NCBI GenBank assembly: GCA_030830895.1
Contig: JAURMC010000005.1
Coordinates: 62,001 to 126,000, forward strand
DNA length: 64,000 nucleotides
Source: Crocinitomicaceae bacterium
Lineage (GTDB): Bacteria > Bacteroidota > Bacteroidia > Flavobacteriales_D > Crocinitomicaceae
Reading direction: 5' to 3'
Each line of letters starts with the position of its first letter. The stretch's first letter is position 1. Below are positions 28,619 to 38,061 of the stretch, one piece after another. A program made the position numbers and the translations under genes. The notes under the pieces were generated by a model. It worked only from the letters and a program-made list of their open reading frames with translations. It did no database searches and was not told where the DNA came from.

Positions 28619-29860
28619 TTATAATCCCAATAATATTTCTGCTGGATCTTTTGAACCAAACAACATTAGTTCTGGTTTTTCCAACATTTCTTTCACTTTC
28701 ACTAAGAATCCAACAGACTCCTTTCCATCAATAATACGGTGGTCATATGAAAGAGCCACGAACATAATTGGTCTAATTTCCACCTGGCCATTCACCGCTA
28801 CTGGACGTTCAACAATATTGTGCATTCCAAGTATGGCCGATTGGGGGGGGTTAATAATTGGAGTAGAAAGCATTGATCCGAATACACCTCCGTTGGTAAT
28901 GGTAAAAGTTCCTCCCATCATATCTTCAGGAGTAATCTTACCCTCTCTTGCCTTTACTGCAAGGCGTTTAATTTCCCGCTCAATCGCAGCTAATGACATT
29001 TGTTCTGCATTACGCAATACAGGAACCATCAACCCTTTGGGTGAAGAAACAGCAATACCCACATCTGCATAGTCATGATATACAATTTCATTTCCGTCAA
29101 TTTGACCGTTTACAGCAGGATATAGTTTCAATGCTTCCGTTACGGCTTTTGTGAAAAATGACATGAAGCCTAAATTCACTTCATGGTGTTTTGCAAAAGC
29201 ATCTTTATATTTCGCGCGCAACTCCATTATCGGCTTCATATCAATTTCATTGAAGGTAGTAAGCATTGCTGTTTCATTTTTCACTGAAACAAGTCGTTCT
29301 GCAATTTTTCTGCGCAACATTGACATTTTCTCACGACGTGTATCACGTGTGCCGCCCCATCCTTCTGACGCACTACCATCAAATCCGGTGGATAATGCAT
29401 TGATTACATCATTTTTTGTGATTCGACCATCTTTACCGGTAGCTTTTACTTGAACCGCATCCAGTTTGTTTTCATTCATCAATTTTGCTGCCGCGGGCGA
29501 TGGAGTTCCAGCCGCGTATGAAGGCACAGGATCAGGGTTTGGTGCAGGTGTTTCTTTTATCTCCTCCACAGGCGCTTCTTCCTTTGCACTAACAGGTTTT
29601 GACTTCCCTGCGGTACGCTTTGCGCTCGTGTCAATGTGACACACCACTTGGCCCACTTTAACTGTATCTCCTTCTTGCGCTTTTAAGGTAATTATTCCAC
29701 TTTGCTCCGCAGGCAATTCAAGTGTAGCTTTATCTGAATCAACCTCTGCAATTGGTTGGTCTTTTTCTACATAATCTCCATCAGCAACTAACCACTGAGC
29801 GATTTCTACTTCTGATATTGATTCCCCTGGAGAGGGTACTTTCATTTCAAGTATTGCCAT
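28619..29860 (-). CDS. sucB: 2-oxoglutarate dehydrogenase E2 (dihydrolipoyl succinyltransferase)
   Basis: A 413-residue E2 protein. The lipoyl domain (residues 1-~80) has Lys44 in [12 protein letters not shown] as the lipoylation site. A Lys/Glu/Pro linker is followed by a peripheral subunit-binding domain (~115-155, [17 protein letters not shown]...[11 protein letters not shown]). The catalytic acyltransferase domain fills the rest, with the [11 protein letters not shown] active-site motif near residue 380. It transfers the succinyl group to CoA in the TCA cycle. Four bases separate it from sucA. Confidence 0.96.
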   Translation of the reverse strand: MAILEMKVPSPGESISEVEIAQWLVADGDYVEKDQPIAEVDSDKATLELPAEQSGIITLKAQEGDTVKVGQVVCHIDTSAKRTAGKSKPVSAKEEAPVEEIKETPAPNPDPVPSYAAGTPSPAAAKLMNENKLDAVQVKATGKDGRITKNDVINALSTGFDGSASEGWGGTRDTRREKMSMLRRKIAERLVSVKNETAMLTTFNEIDMKPIMELRAKYKDAFAKHHEVNLGFMSFFTKAVTEALKLYPAVNGQIDGNEIVYHDYADVGIAVSSPKGLMVPVLRNAEQMSLAAIEREIKRLAVKAREGKITPEDMMGGTFTITNGGVFGSMLSTPIINPPQSAILGMHNIVERPVAVNGQVEIRPIMFVALSYDHRIIDGKESVGFLVKVKEMLEKPELMLFGSKDPAEILLGL

Positions 29861-29864
29861 AATA

Positions 29865-32591
29865 TTATTTTACAACCGTTAATTTAGCATAAGCAAAAAG
29901 CGAATCGTATAAGTTCGCTAAATGTTTTTCATGCAATTTTTTAGACCCCTCGGCGGATGCTGCACTAGCTCTTCTATGAATTCCAATAAGGTTCAACGCC
30001 TTCAAATTCATAGCCATATATGTCCATGCACCCATATTGGCAGGTTCTTCTTGTGCCCAAATAACATGCTTTGGGCTATATTTTTTAATTATTCCATTTA
30101 TTTGTTTTTCAGGTAAAGGATATAGCTGTTCAACACGCACAAAAGCCATATTTTGAACACCTAATGCCTTTGCTTTTTCTTTCATTTCGTAATAAAACTT
30201 ACCTGAACATAAAACTACGGAATCTATAGATTTCAAATTTACTCCCTTATCATCTATCACCTCGGAAAAACAACCTTTTTCAATTTCTTCAAGAGATGAA
30301 GTTGCATCTGGATATCGCAATAACATTTTTGGTGAGAAGACCACTAAAGGTTTTCTAAAATCACGTTTCAATTGACGTCTTATTACATGAAAATGATTGG
30401 CAGGGGTTGAAGTATTTACAATCTGCATATTATAATCTGCACATTGTTGTAAAAACCTTTCAAGCCGGGCACTTGAGTGCTCGGCACCTTGACCTTCATA
30501 TCCATGCGGAAGTAACATCATTAAACCTGATTGAGTTGCCCATTTATCCTCCCCCGCTGAAATAAACTGGTCTACCATAATTTGAGCACCATTAAAGAAG
30601 TCGCCGAATTGAGCTTCCCAAATTGTTAAACCAGATGGGTGGGCAAGCGAATAACCATACTCAAAGCCAAGTACTCCATATTCTGAAAGCAACGAGTTAT
30701 AAGCGTAAAACTTAGCTTGACGATCTGTTAATAAATTTAAGGTCTCAATTTCTTCTTCCGTATCTTCGGTTTTTACTACTGCATGACGATGAGAAAAGGT
30801 ACCCCGTTCAACATCTTGACCAGAAAGACGAACACTATGTCCTTCATTTAAAAGCGAGGCATAGGCTAGCATTTCAGCGGTTCCCCAATCCAATTTATTA
30901 TTTTCTACGGCAGCTAAACGATCTTCATAAATCTTAGATATCTTTCGAAAGTATTTTTTATCCTTAGGCAAGGTCGCCAATTTTCTACCTAGTTCAAGTA
31001 AGATTTTCTTGTCAACCCCTGTTATTGGAGATTGCTCAAAATCAGCTTGGGTGCCATGCCGGAAACCTTCCCACGTTGCACTCAAGAAATCAAACACTTG
31101 TGACTTATCTTTCTTCTGTGCTTCTTCATATTCATGTTCAAGAAATTGCAAGTAAGAATCCTCAATGGATTTAGCTTGATCAGCCATTAATACCCCTTCT
31201 GCCTCCAATTGCTTTTGATAAATCACTTTGGGATTAGGGTGTTTCATGATAATATCATACAACGTCGGTTGGGTAAATTTAGGCTCGTCTCCTTCGTTGT
31301 GCCCGTATTTTCTGTAGCATAATAAATCAATAAAGATATCACGCTTGAATTCTTGGCGATAAGCAACTGCAATCTCCATTGCCTGAACCACCGCTTCAAC
31401 ATCATCTCCGTTCACATGAAATACTGGAGAGAGCGTTGTTTTAGCGACATCAGTGCAATAGGTAGATGATCTACCATCCAGGTAATTGGTAGTAAATCCA
31501 ACTTGATTATTGACAACTATATGTATGGTCCCGCCTACACGGTAACCATCTAACTGAGCCATTTGAACGGTTTCATAAACAATCCCTTGCCCGGCAATCG
31601 CAGCATCTCCATGAATCAATACAGGACATACTTTATTCTCACTGTAAAAAACATTATCAATTTTCGCACGAGCGATGCCTTCAACCACTGTATTTACAGC
31701 CTCTAAATGAGAAGGGTTTGGAGCAAGTGTAAGACCTAGTTCATTACCGTTTTCGAGGGTGATATTAGAGGTAAAACCTTGGTGATATTTTACATCACCA
31801 TCAAAATACATATTAAACTCAAATTCTTTCCCTTCAAACTCAGAGAAAATGTTGCTTGGTTTTTTATTAAATATATTAGCCAAGGTGTTTAGGCGGCCTC
31901 TGTGAGCCATTCCCATCACGAAATAAGAAATGCCTGCTTCAGCTCCTTTGCGAATTAGGGTGTCAAGGGATGGAATTAGTGCCTCTCCCCCTTCAATTGA
32001 AAAACGTTTTTGGCCAACGAATTTCTTACCTAAAAAAGCTTCAAATACTGAGGCCTGAACAAGTTTCTCGAATATTTTTATCTTCCGAGTTGCATCTAAT
32101 TTGGGTCTATTATTTAGTTCTATTTTATTTTTCAACCATGCGATTCGCTCTGGATCTCGCATGTAAACGAACTCAATGCCTATCGATTGGCAATACGTTA
32201 ATTCAAGGTGTTGGATGATCTCATTTAGAGTGGCTGGACCAATACCAACTTCCTCCCCAGCTTGAAATATTAGATTTAAGTCTGTTTTAGCTAATCCGAA
32301 ATTCTCAATCTCTAAGTTAGGTGAATATTTTCTGCGTTCCCTAACGGGGTTGGTTTTCGTGAACAAATGTCCTCGTGTTCGGTAGGCATTTATAAGATTG
32401 ATTACATTAAATTCTTTTTGGAAATTCTCAGGAATGCCCCCGGAAGCAGAAAAATCCGTTTGTGCAAATTCAAATCCCTCAAAAAACTTCTGCCAACCTA
32501 AATCAACATTGGCTGGGTTTTGTTTGTATTGGTTGTATAAATGCTCAATAGCATTTACATCAGCGTTCCCTACATAAGAAATTTTATCCAT
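29865..32591 (-). CDS. sucA: 2-oxoglutarate dehydrogenase E1
   Basis: A 908-residue homodimeric E1. The N-terminal segment [20 protein letters not shown] matches the E2-binding end of OdhA/SucA. The thiamine diphosphate region includes [20 protein letters not shown] (~230) and [14 protein letters not shown] (~330). The transketolase-like C-terminal half includes [18 protein letters not shown] and [17 protein letters not shown]. It decarboxylates 2-oxoglutarate and loads E2. It heads the run sucA-sucB-maeB-ruvA-sprA and has a candidate -7 box just upstream. Confidence 0.97.
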   Translation of the reverse strand: MDKISYVGNADVNAIEHLYNQYKQNPANVDLGWQKFFEGFEFAQTDFSASGGIPENFQKEFNVINLINAYRTRGHLFTKTNPVRERRKYSPNLEIENFGLAKTDLNLIFQAGEEVGIGPATLNEIIQHLELTYCQSIGIEFVYMRDPERIAWLKNKIELNNRPKLDATRKIKIFEKLVQASVFEAFLGKKFVGQKRFSIEGGEALIPSLDTLIRKGAEAGISYFVMGMAHRGRLNTLANIFNKKPSNIFSEFEGKEFEFNMYFDGDVKYHQGFTSNITLENGNELGLTLAPNPSHLEAVNTVVEGIARAKIDNVFYSENKVCPVLIHGDAAIAGQGIVYETVQMAQLDGYRVGGTIHIVVNNQVGFTTNYLDGRSSTYCTDVAKTTLSPVFHVNGDDVEAVVQAMEIAVAYRQEFKRDIFIDLLCYRKYGHNEGDEPKFTQPTLYDIIMKHPNPKVIYQKQLEAEGVLMADQAKSIEDSYLQFLEHEYEEAQKKDKSQVFDFLSATWEGFRHGTQADFEQSPITGVDKKILLELGRKLATLPKDKKYFRKISKIYEDRLAAVENNKLDWGTAEMLAYASLLNEGHSVRLSGQDVERGTFSHRHAVVKTEDTEEEIETLNLLTDRQAKFYAYNSLLSEYGVLGFEYGYSLAHPSGLTIWEAQFGDFFNGAQIMVDQFISAGEDKWATQSGLMMLLPHGYEGQGAEHSSARLERFLQQCADYNMQIVNTSTPANHFHVIRRQLKRDFRKPLVVFSPKMLLRYPDATSSLEEIEKGCFSEVIDDKGVNLKSIDSVVLCSGKFYYEMKEKAKALGVQNMAFVRVEQLYPLPEKQINGIIKKYSPKHVIWAQEEPANMGAWTYMAMNLKALNLIGIHRRASAASAEGSKKLHEKHLANLYDSLFAYAKLTVVK

Positions 32592-32617
32592 CTTTAACTA
32601 CGGAATTTAGTCGAATG

Positions 32618-32625
32618 CAAAGTTA
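32618..32625 (-). promoter_or_regulatory. Candidate -7 box for sucA
   Basis: TAACTTTG on the minus strand fits TAnnTTTG and would give a leader of about 20 bases. No convincing -33 TTTG is seen at the right spacing, so this is tentative. Confidence 0.4.
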
Positions 32626-32648
32626 TCAAATTACAAGGAATTCCCCTA

Positions 32649-33038
32649 CTAATCGTCTTTATTTGTAACATACTTTATTCCGATAGCAAGGATAGAAGAA
32701 ATCATTAGCAGACCTCCGATTGGAGTAATCGGCCCAAGAAAGGAAAGGTCTAAGTGCGTAATTTCGGCAACAACAAGACCGTAAATTGATCCTGAAAAGC
32801 AGGCCAAACCAACCAAAAAAAGGAGTACCCATCGTTTAATTTGAATCCGACTAAAAATTGGCTGAAATGAAAGAATTAAGAGAAATAGTGCTCCATAAAT
32901 TTGATATTTTACCGCTGTTTCAAAAGCAAGCTGCCATTTAATGATTACAAGCTTTTTTAGCGCATGGGCCCCAAATGCACCCAAGGAAATAGCAAGTGCA
33001 AATATTATAAAAGCAATAAGCGTCAACTTTCGATTCAT
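32649..33038 (-). CDS. DUF423 membrane protein
   Basis: A 129-residue protein with four membrane helices and the DUF423 (YwdK/YgdD-like) signatures: SLGAFGAHALKK near the N-terminus, FETAVKYQIYGALFLLIL in helix 2, FSGSIYGLVV and LGPITPIGGLLMI towards the C-terminus. Members are inner-membrane proteins of unknown function. It is divergent from the lipoprotein-mrp-nfu operon across 51 bp. A possible -7 box TACTTTTG (33060-33053 on the minus strand) lies close upstream. Confidence 0.92.
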   Translation of the reverse strand: MNRKLTLIAFIIFALAISLGAFGAHALKKLVIIKWQLAFETAVKYQIYGALFLLILSFQPIFSRIQIKRWVLLFLVGLACFSGSIYGLVVAEITHLDLSFLGPITPIGGLLMISSILAIGIKYVTNKDD

Positions 33039-33089
33039 TATCTTGTTTTATTCAAAAGTATATATCTTCGTTGACATATAATTCAGCTC

Positions 33090-33635
33090 ATGAAACTGAA
33101 CCTGCTAATTCTTTTATCTCTTGGTTTGTTATTGTCTTGCGACAATAATGAGAATAAACAAGCGATGGCTGAAGATTATTATCAATTCAAAGAAGTAGAC
33201 CTCAGCCCTTACGACTTACCTGCCACCTTTTTTATTCCGGATGAAACGGCTGGAATTGGTGCCTCATTTCAAACTACCATTGAACATGAGGAAGAATTTA
33301 AATGGAAAGTAATGGCTGGACCGAATTTTCAATTATTCATTGAAGATTGGGGAAACAATGCTAATAAATTTTCGGAGTTTAAAAAAACGTTACAAGAAAG
33401 CGATGTATTTAAGGTATCCATTATCTCTGATGAACGTGATTGTATTATTTACAAACGAGAATTAATAAAACACATTAAAGTACCAAAATACAAGCATGTT
33501 TCTTATCACATCTACGGTTTAAAAAAATTGGGCGATTATTATTATGAGATAAAAAACAAAGATAATGGAGACAGTAAATCCGTAGTTGAACTTATGAGAA
33601 AGTCGGTAAAATCCTTTAAATATAAATCAAATTGA
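33090..33635 (+). CDS. Lipoprotein of unknown function
   Basis: A 181-residue protein with a lipoprotein signal (LILLSLGLLLSC, lipobox LLSC with Cys at about residue 16), then an acidic stretch (DNNENKQAMAEDYY). The mature domain is mixed alpha/beta, without repeats or known motifs. Its last codons overlap the TTG start of mrp in a TTGA junction, so the two are translationally coupled; why a lipoprotein precedes an Fe-S carrier is unclear. It is probably attached to the periplasmic face of a membrane. It bears a loose resemblance in length and layout to the lipoprotein at 48405 but without evident homology. Confidence 0.8.
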   Translation: MKLNLLILLSLGLLLSCDNNENKQAMAEDYYQFKEVDLSPYDLPATFFIPDETAGIGASFQTTIEHEEEFKWKVMAGPNFQLFIEDWGNNANKFSEFKKTLQESDVFKVSIISDERDCIIYKRELIKHIKVPKYKHVSYHIYGLKKLGDYYYEIKNKDNGDSKSVVELMRKSVKSFKYKSN

Positions 33636-34693
33636 TTTCAAGAGAAGAAATATTAAACGTATTAGCAAATATTCAAGATCCAGACTCCAAGCAGGATATT
33701 GTTAGTGCTAATTTGCTCGGAAAAATTGAAATCGATGAATCACGAATATTCATTCAAGTTAACAGCATTAACCCAGCTTTACACGCCAGAAAACGCATGG
33801 AAGAAGCGGTAAGATTTAGATTAACCAATGAATTTGGTAAGCAATTTAAGATTGAATGTGAAGTTAAAACTGTATCCGGTAATGAGCGAAAAAGCAGGCG
33901 CAATGTACTTCCTGAAGTCTCTCACGTGGTTGCAATCGCCTCGGGTAAGGGCGGAGTAGGTAAATCTACCTTGACGGCCAACCTTGCAGTTGGATTAGTA
34001 CAAGCAGGGTTCACCGTGGGATTAATTGATGCGGACATTTACGGTCCAAGTATGCCTACCATGTTCGACGTAATCGGAGAGCGCCCTAAAATGATAGAAA
34101 TAAATGGAAAATCATTGATTGAACCTGTTGAAAATCATGGCGTTAAGTTACTTTCCATTGGGTTTTTTACCGATCAAGAGAACGCTGTCGTTTGGCGTGG
34201 TCCAATGGCTTCTAAAGCACTCACACAAATGATTACGGAAGCAAATTGGGGAAAGCTAGATTTTTTATTGGTTGATTTACCTCCGGGAACAGGAGACATT
34301 CATTTATCATTGTTACAGACCTTACCATTAGATGGTGTTGTTATTATAAGTACCCCTCAAGAGGTAGCTTTAGCCGATGCTCGTAGGGGTGTCAATATGT
34401 TCAAAGTAGAAGGATTGCAAGTTCCTATTGTTGGTATTGTAGAAAACATGGCTTGGTTCACACCTGAAGAGTTGCCTGAAAATAAATACTATATTTTCGG
34501 AAGGGATGGTGCTAAAAACCTTGCCAATGGTATGGGTATTGAGTTTTTGGGGGCAATTCCTTTGGTACAAAGCATTCGAGAAGCCGGCGATGTAGGGCGT
34601 CCCGCAGTTCTTCAAAGGGGATCAATTATTGGGTTGGCATTTGACGAATTAGTTCATAATTTTGTTCAACGCATACAGAATTTAAAATCTTAA
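33632..34693 (+). CDS. mrp: Mrp/ApbC-type Fe-S cluster carrier ATPase
   Basis: A 353-residue protein starting at TTG (33632), overlapping the upstream stop. Residues 1-~80 are a MIP18/DUF59 domain (MISREEILNVLANIQDPDSK). The ATPase domain has the deviant Walker A ASGKGGVGKS (~103-112), a Walker A' aspartate in LIDADIYGPSMPTMF, and LLVDLPPGTGD. Family members bind and transfer [4Fe-4S] clusters using ATP. The C-terminal region where many homologues carry a CxxC cluster-binding motif reads ENMAWFTPEELPENKYY, with no cysteines. I recall this form from other Bacteroidota, so it may be lineage-typical. It is followed seven bases later by the NFU-like gene. Confidence 0.93.
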   Translation: MISREEILNVLANIQDPDSKQDIVSANLLGKIEIDESRIFIQVNSINPALHARKRMEEAVRFRLTNEFGKQFKIECEVKTVSGNERKSRRNVLPEVSHVVAIASGKGGVGKSTLTANLAVGLVQAGFTVGLIDADIYGPSMPTMFDVIGERPKMIEINGKSLIEPVENHGVKLLSIGFFTDQENAVVWRGPMASKALTQMITEANWGKLDFLLVDLPPGTGDIHLSLLQTLPLDGVVIISTPQEVALADARRGVNMFKVEGLQVPIVGIVENMAWFTPEELPENKYYIFGRDGAKNLANGMGIEFLGAIPLVQSIREAGDVGRPAVLQRGSIIGLAFDELVHNFVQRIQNLKS

Positions 34694-34700
34694 TTTTCTT

Positions 34701-34937
34701 ATGGATGATTTAACTTCAAAGGTACTTTCTGCTATCGCTTTAATTCGACCATTTCTCAACGATGATGGTGGTGACGTTGAGTTGGTTGAAGTAACACAAA
34801 ATCATGAGGCAAAAGTTAGGTTAACCGGTTCTTGCCGAGAATGTTCAATGAAGCAATCTACCCTAAAAGGAGGGATTGAAGAAACGATCCGAAAAGCAGT
34901 ACCTGAAATTAAGAGTGTGATTGCCGTGGAAGATTAA
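34701..34937 (+). CDS. NifU C-terminal (NFU) domain Fe-S scaffold
   Basis: A 78-residue stand-alone NFU domain: RPFLNDDGGDVELVEV is the conserved N-terminal motif, and GSCRECSMKQSTLKGG carries the CxxC (Cys45, Cys48) that bridges a [4Fe-4S] cluster between two subunits. It should accept or carry clusters. Its place directly after mrp supports a joint role in Fe-S assembly and may supply the CxxC that Mrp lacks. The end overlaps the convergent S8 protease gene by four bases. Confidence 0.95.
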   Translation: MDDLTSKVLSAIALIRPFLNDDGGDVELVEVTQNHEAKVRLTGSCRECSMKQSTLKGGIEETIRKAVPEIKSVIAVED

Positions 34938-36598
34938 ATCACCACAATTTTGGCCATTTGTCCTTTACATTTTACGAAATAAACCCCTTTAATGGGGCTG
35001 CTTTTATAAACTTCATTGGGTTCTAGTCTTATAATACTATGCTGTCCTGAGGTATTGATTATTTGGACAACTTGAAGTTCTGAACTTTGATTTTTGAATT
35101 CAATAATGGTTGAAGGATTGGCACCAATAGCTAATGGTTGAACAGCCGAATTTTGCGTCCCTGACAATGCGGTTATTGCCATTACAACCGCTAAATGCGC
35201 GTTTAAACGGCCATATCCTGCTTCTAGGTCCCATGCACCAAGTACTGCCATGCTGTCATATCCATAAGTTACCTTTTCCGCTGTCCAGCAGAGTATTTGT
35301 CTAACTTGTTCATTGGTTAGGTTAGGATTTGCACTAACCAACAACGCACCTACCCCAGCGGCATTTGGGCAGGCGGCACTCGTTCCATTAAAGGTTAACG
35401 TGAGTGCGTTGGCAGTAAAACCATTAGCTCCAAGCATGTCGGTAGTTGCGATTTTTACACCCGGTGCCATGAAATCTAAGTAATCACCAAACGTGCTGCC
35501 CCAATTTTCGCCTGAACAATCCGTTGGGCTTTTTCGATTATCGCACATGTCACTTGCCCCAACTGCCAACGTTGTTGATAAATTAGCAGGCCAAAGTACA
35601 TCATTTATGTTGTCGTTACCTGCAGAGAAGAACATGGAAACCCCGAGTCCATTTCTTCCTTGATAAAAAGCACTGTCGATTTCATCGTTGATAATTTGTG
35701 TGTCAATTTGAAGCGCCTGAATGAACAAGGTGCTTAATCCCGCCGACGTACTCATAATATCACAATCCGCGATTCGCCATGCGTAAGCAGCACCATTCAA
35801 TAAGCCAAGGGTACTCGTAAAGGGCTGCACGCCTATATTCCCCGCGTATTGCATGTAATAAAAAATTCTAACCGGTATGAGCCTAGCTTCTGGGGCAATT
35901 CCAGTTGTGCCAATTGCATTATCCTGCACGGCAGCTACGATGCCAGCGCATGCAGTGCCATGACCATCTGAACTAAAATTTGGGGTTGGATAGCCATGGG
36001 TATTCGATAAACTATCCGCATATGCATCAAAACCAGGAAGCAGGTTAGACATTAAATCAGGATGTAACGTATCTATCCCTGAGTCAAGAATGGCGACCTT
36101 TACCCCAAGACCCTTGGCGTAATCCCAGGCCGGTATTACCTCCATATCTGCCCCTATTGTACCATTATAATTTAATGGTCCTCCAAGATTTTCTATCGCC
36201 CATTGTCGATTGAAATTTGGGTCATCGGTAGTCGATTCCATGGTGAAAACCTGGTTGTAAAAGACGTCTACGTTCCAGTTTTTTTCAATAAGTTCTTTCT
36301 CCTGTTTTAAGGATTCAGCATCTTTAGCGGTTGACTTTACCAAGTAAATATTTGGAATAAACGGATGTGGATTAAAGTTTTCTGGTAGGGATGCAATTAT
36401 ATTTGGTTCCCAAGTTTTATTCCTAACTATTAACGTATTGGTTTCAAAGCAAAGGTGTTTTCCTGCCGTTCTAACTTGCGTTTGAAAATTCCCATTAACC
36501 ACAGTTTTTCCAACAACTCCCCAAGAAAACCCATGGGGGAGTTGCGCATTAATTGTCCAAAAAATCAAGCAAAAAAATATAGAAACGTACTTATTCAT
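34934..36598 (-). CDS. Secreted subtilisin-like S8 protease with T9SS-type tail
   Basis: I chose the ATG at 36598 (554 residues) because it opens a signal peptide (MNKYVSIFFCLIFWTINAQ); the longer frame reads into the ALDH gene. The S8 triad is visible: Asp in VKVAILDSGIDTLHPDL (~172), His in SSDGHGTACAGIVAA (~212) and Ser in FNGTSAACPNAAGVGAL (~405). An N-terminal segment of ~130 residues may be a prodomain. The C-terminal ~80 residues (ANPSTIIEFKN... QIINTSGQ ... KGVYFVKCKGQMAKIVVI) fit a T9SS type A sorting domain. It should be a secreted protease. Its start overlaps the ALDH stop by eight bases, so it is in the same operon. Confidence 0.9.
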   Translation of the reverse strand: MNKYVSIFFCLIFWTINAQLPHGFSWGVVGKTVVNGNFQTQVRTAGKHLCFETNTLIVRNKTWEPNIIASLPENFNPHPFIPNIYLVKSTAKDAESLKQEKELIEKNWNVDVFYNQVFTMESTTDDPNFNRQWAIENLGGPLNYNGTIGADMEVIPAWDYAKGLGVKVAILDSGIDTLHPDLMSNLLPGFDAYADSLSNTHGYPTPNFSSDGHGTACAGIVAAVQDNAIGTTGIAPEARLIPVRIFYYMQYAGNIGVQPFTSTLGLLNGAAYAWRIADCDIMSTSAGLSTLFIQALQIDTQIINDEIDSAFYQGRNGLGVSMFFSAGNDNINDVLWPANLSTTLAVGASDMCDNRKSPTDCSGENWGSTFGDYLDFMAPGVKIATTDMLGANGFTANALTLTFNGTSAACPNAAGVGALLVSANPNLTNEQVRQILCWTAEKVTYGYDSMAVLGAWDLEAGYGRLNAHLAVVMAITALSGTQNSAVQPLAIGANPSTIIEFKNQSSELQVVQIINTSGQHSIIRLEPNEVYKSSPIKGVYFVKCKGQMAKIVVI

Positions 36599-38036
36599 AT
36601 TTAATAAAAATGTTTTTAGGCTCCGTAAAAAACCGAAGTGCCTCCCATCCTCCTTCACGCCCCACACCTGAATCTTTCATCCCTCCAAATGGTGTTCGTA
36701 AGTCCCTCACCAACCAAGAATTTACCCACACAATGCCCATTTCCAAGCGATCTGCCATTCGATGGGCGGTGTTTAAGTCCTTTGTCCAAACCGAAGCTGC
36801 CAATCCGTATCGGGTGTCATTCGCCATAGCCAATACTTCCTCCTCGGTGGAAAAAGGCATCAAGGTTACCACCGGACCAAAAATCTCTTCCTGATTAGTT
36901 CGACACTCATTGGTTAGACCTTCAATGATGGTAGGAGCGAGATAATAGCCTTCGTCATAGGGTGCTTCAAGAAACACTCGTTTTCCGCCCGTAAGTACAT
37001 TTCCTCCTTCTGATTTAGCCAATTCAATATAGCCTAGTACCTTTTCCATATGTGCCTTAGAAACTACGGCGCCAATTTGCGCTTTTGGGTCTGTTGGATT
37101 ACTCACTTTGGCTGAAGAAACCCAATTCACGAAGGCGCTTTTAAAGGTGTCATAAATATCATTATGGATGAAGATTCGCGAACCACAAAGGCATATTTGG
37201 CCTTGATTTGAAAATGATGACCTGAAAATTTCTTTCACGGTTTGTTCGATGTCTACATCGGGAAATATAATGGTGGGATTTTTTCCCCCCAATTCTAAGC
37301 TCAATTTTTTAAACATAGGTGCAGCTACCTTCGCAATATGCTTCCCTGTTGCTGTTCCTCCGGTAAATGAAATGGCCTTTATTTTTGGATGCGCAACCAT
37401 TGCATTTCCAATTTCAGGACCGGTTCCATGTAGAATATTAAGCACCCCCGGGGGCAACCCGGCTTCCTTGGCTACTTGCCCTAACAAAAATGCGGTATAT
37501 GGAGTAATTTCACTGGGTTTTGCAATCACGCAATTCCCTGCAGCAAGGGCAGGCGCGATTTTCCAAGAAAACAGATAAAGTGGAAGGTTCCATGGTGAAA
37601 TGCAACCGACAACACCAATAGGACGCCGTGTGGTGAAATTCACTCCAACATTTTCCATGTAGTGAGATTCAGAAGCGAAGTGCTCTATAGCCGTAGCAAA
37701 AAAATGAAAATTTGAAATCGCTCTTGGGATGTCAACATGTGCCGCTAATTTCTCTGGCTTACCATTGTCTTTTGATTCAGCTTTCACGAATTCATCCATA
37801 CGAGATTCTATTCCTGCGGCTAAACGAAGTAAAATCGCACTTCGTTCGTTTACAGACATTCCCGACCAAATGGGAAACGCTTTCTCGGATGCAAGCACAG
37901 CCATGCTTAAATCTTCATCACCTGATCGGGGTATTTTGGAATATACCGCCCCGGTTGCTGGTTCGACATTGTCAATGTATAGGCCGCTTACAGGAGCGTG
38001 GAATTCTCCATTGATAAAATTTTCTAATAATTCCAT
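36591..38036 (-). CDS. Aldehyde dehydrogenase family protein
   Basis: A 481-residue NAD(P)+-dependent aldehyde dehydrogenase of standard length. Visible are the oxyanion Asn region SPWNLPLYLFSWKIAPALAAG, KPSEITPYTAF (cofactor binding), FTGGTATGKHIA, the general base Glu in LELGGKNP (~248), and the catalytic Cys in FSNQGQICLCGSR (~283). The C-terminal WVNSWLVRDLRTPFGGMKDSG motif resembles 2-hydroxymuconate/aminomuconate semialdehyde dehydrogenases, so a role in aromatic or tryptophan breakdown is possible. It lies 25 bases after the S9 peptidase gene and overlaps the S8 protease start; no aromatic-degradation genes are nearby to settle the substrate. Confidence 0.93.
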   Translation of the reverse strand: MELLENFINGEFHAPVSGLYIDNVEPATGAVYSKIPRSGDEDLSMAVLASEKAFPIWSGMSVNERSAILLRLAAGIESRMDEFVKAESKDNGKPEKLAAHVDIPRAISNFHFFATAIEHFASESHYMENVGVNFTTRRPIGVVGCISPWNLPLYLFSWKIAPALAAGNCVIAKPSEITPYTAFLLGQVAKEAGLPPGVLNILHGTGPEIGNAMVAHPKIKAISFTGGTATGKHIAKVAAPMFKKLSLELGGKNPTIIFPDVDIEQTVKEIFRSSFSNQGQICLCGSRIFIHNDIYDTFKSAFVNWVSSAKVSNPTDPKAQIGAVVSKAHMEKVLGYIELAKSEGGNVLTGGKRVFLEAPYDEGYYLAPTIIEGLTNECRTNQEEIFGPVVTLMPFSTEEEVLAMANDTRYGLAASVWTKDLNTAHRMADRLEMGIVWVNSWLVRDLRTPFGGMKDSGVGREGGWEALRFFTEPKNIFIKYE

Positions 38037-38061
38037 GAGCGTGAATTTAATGATTCTGCGG

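Noticed and set aside
28606..28659. Upstream extension of MaeB
   Set aside because: It overlaps sucB; the family starts at the later Met.
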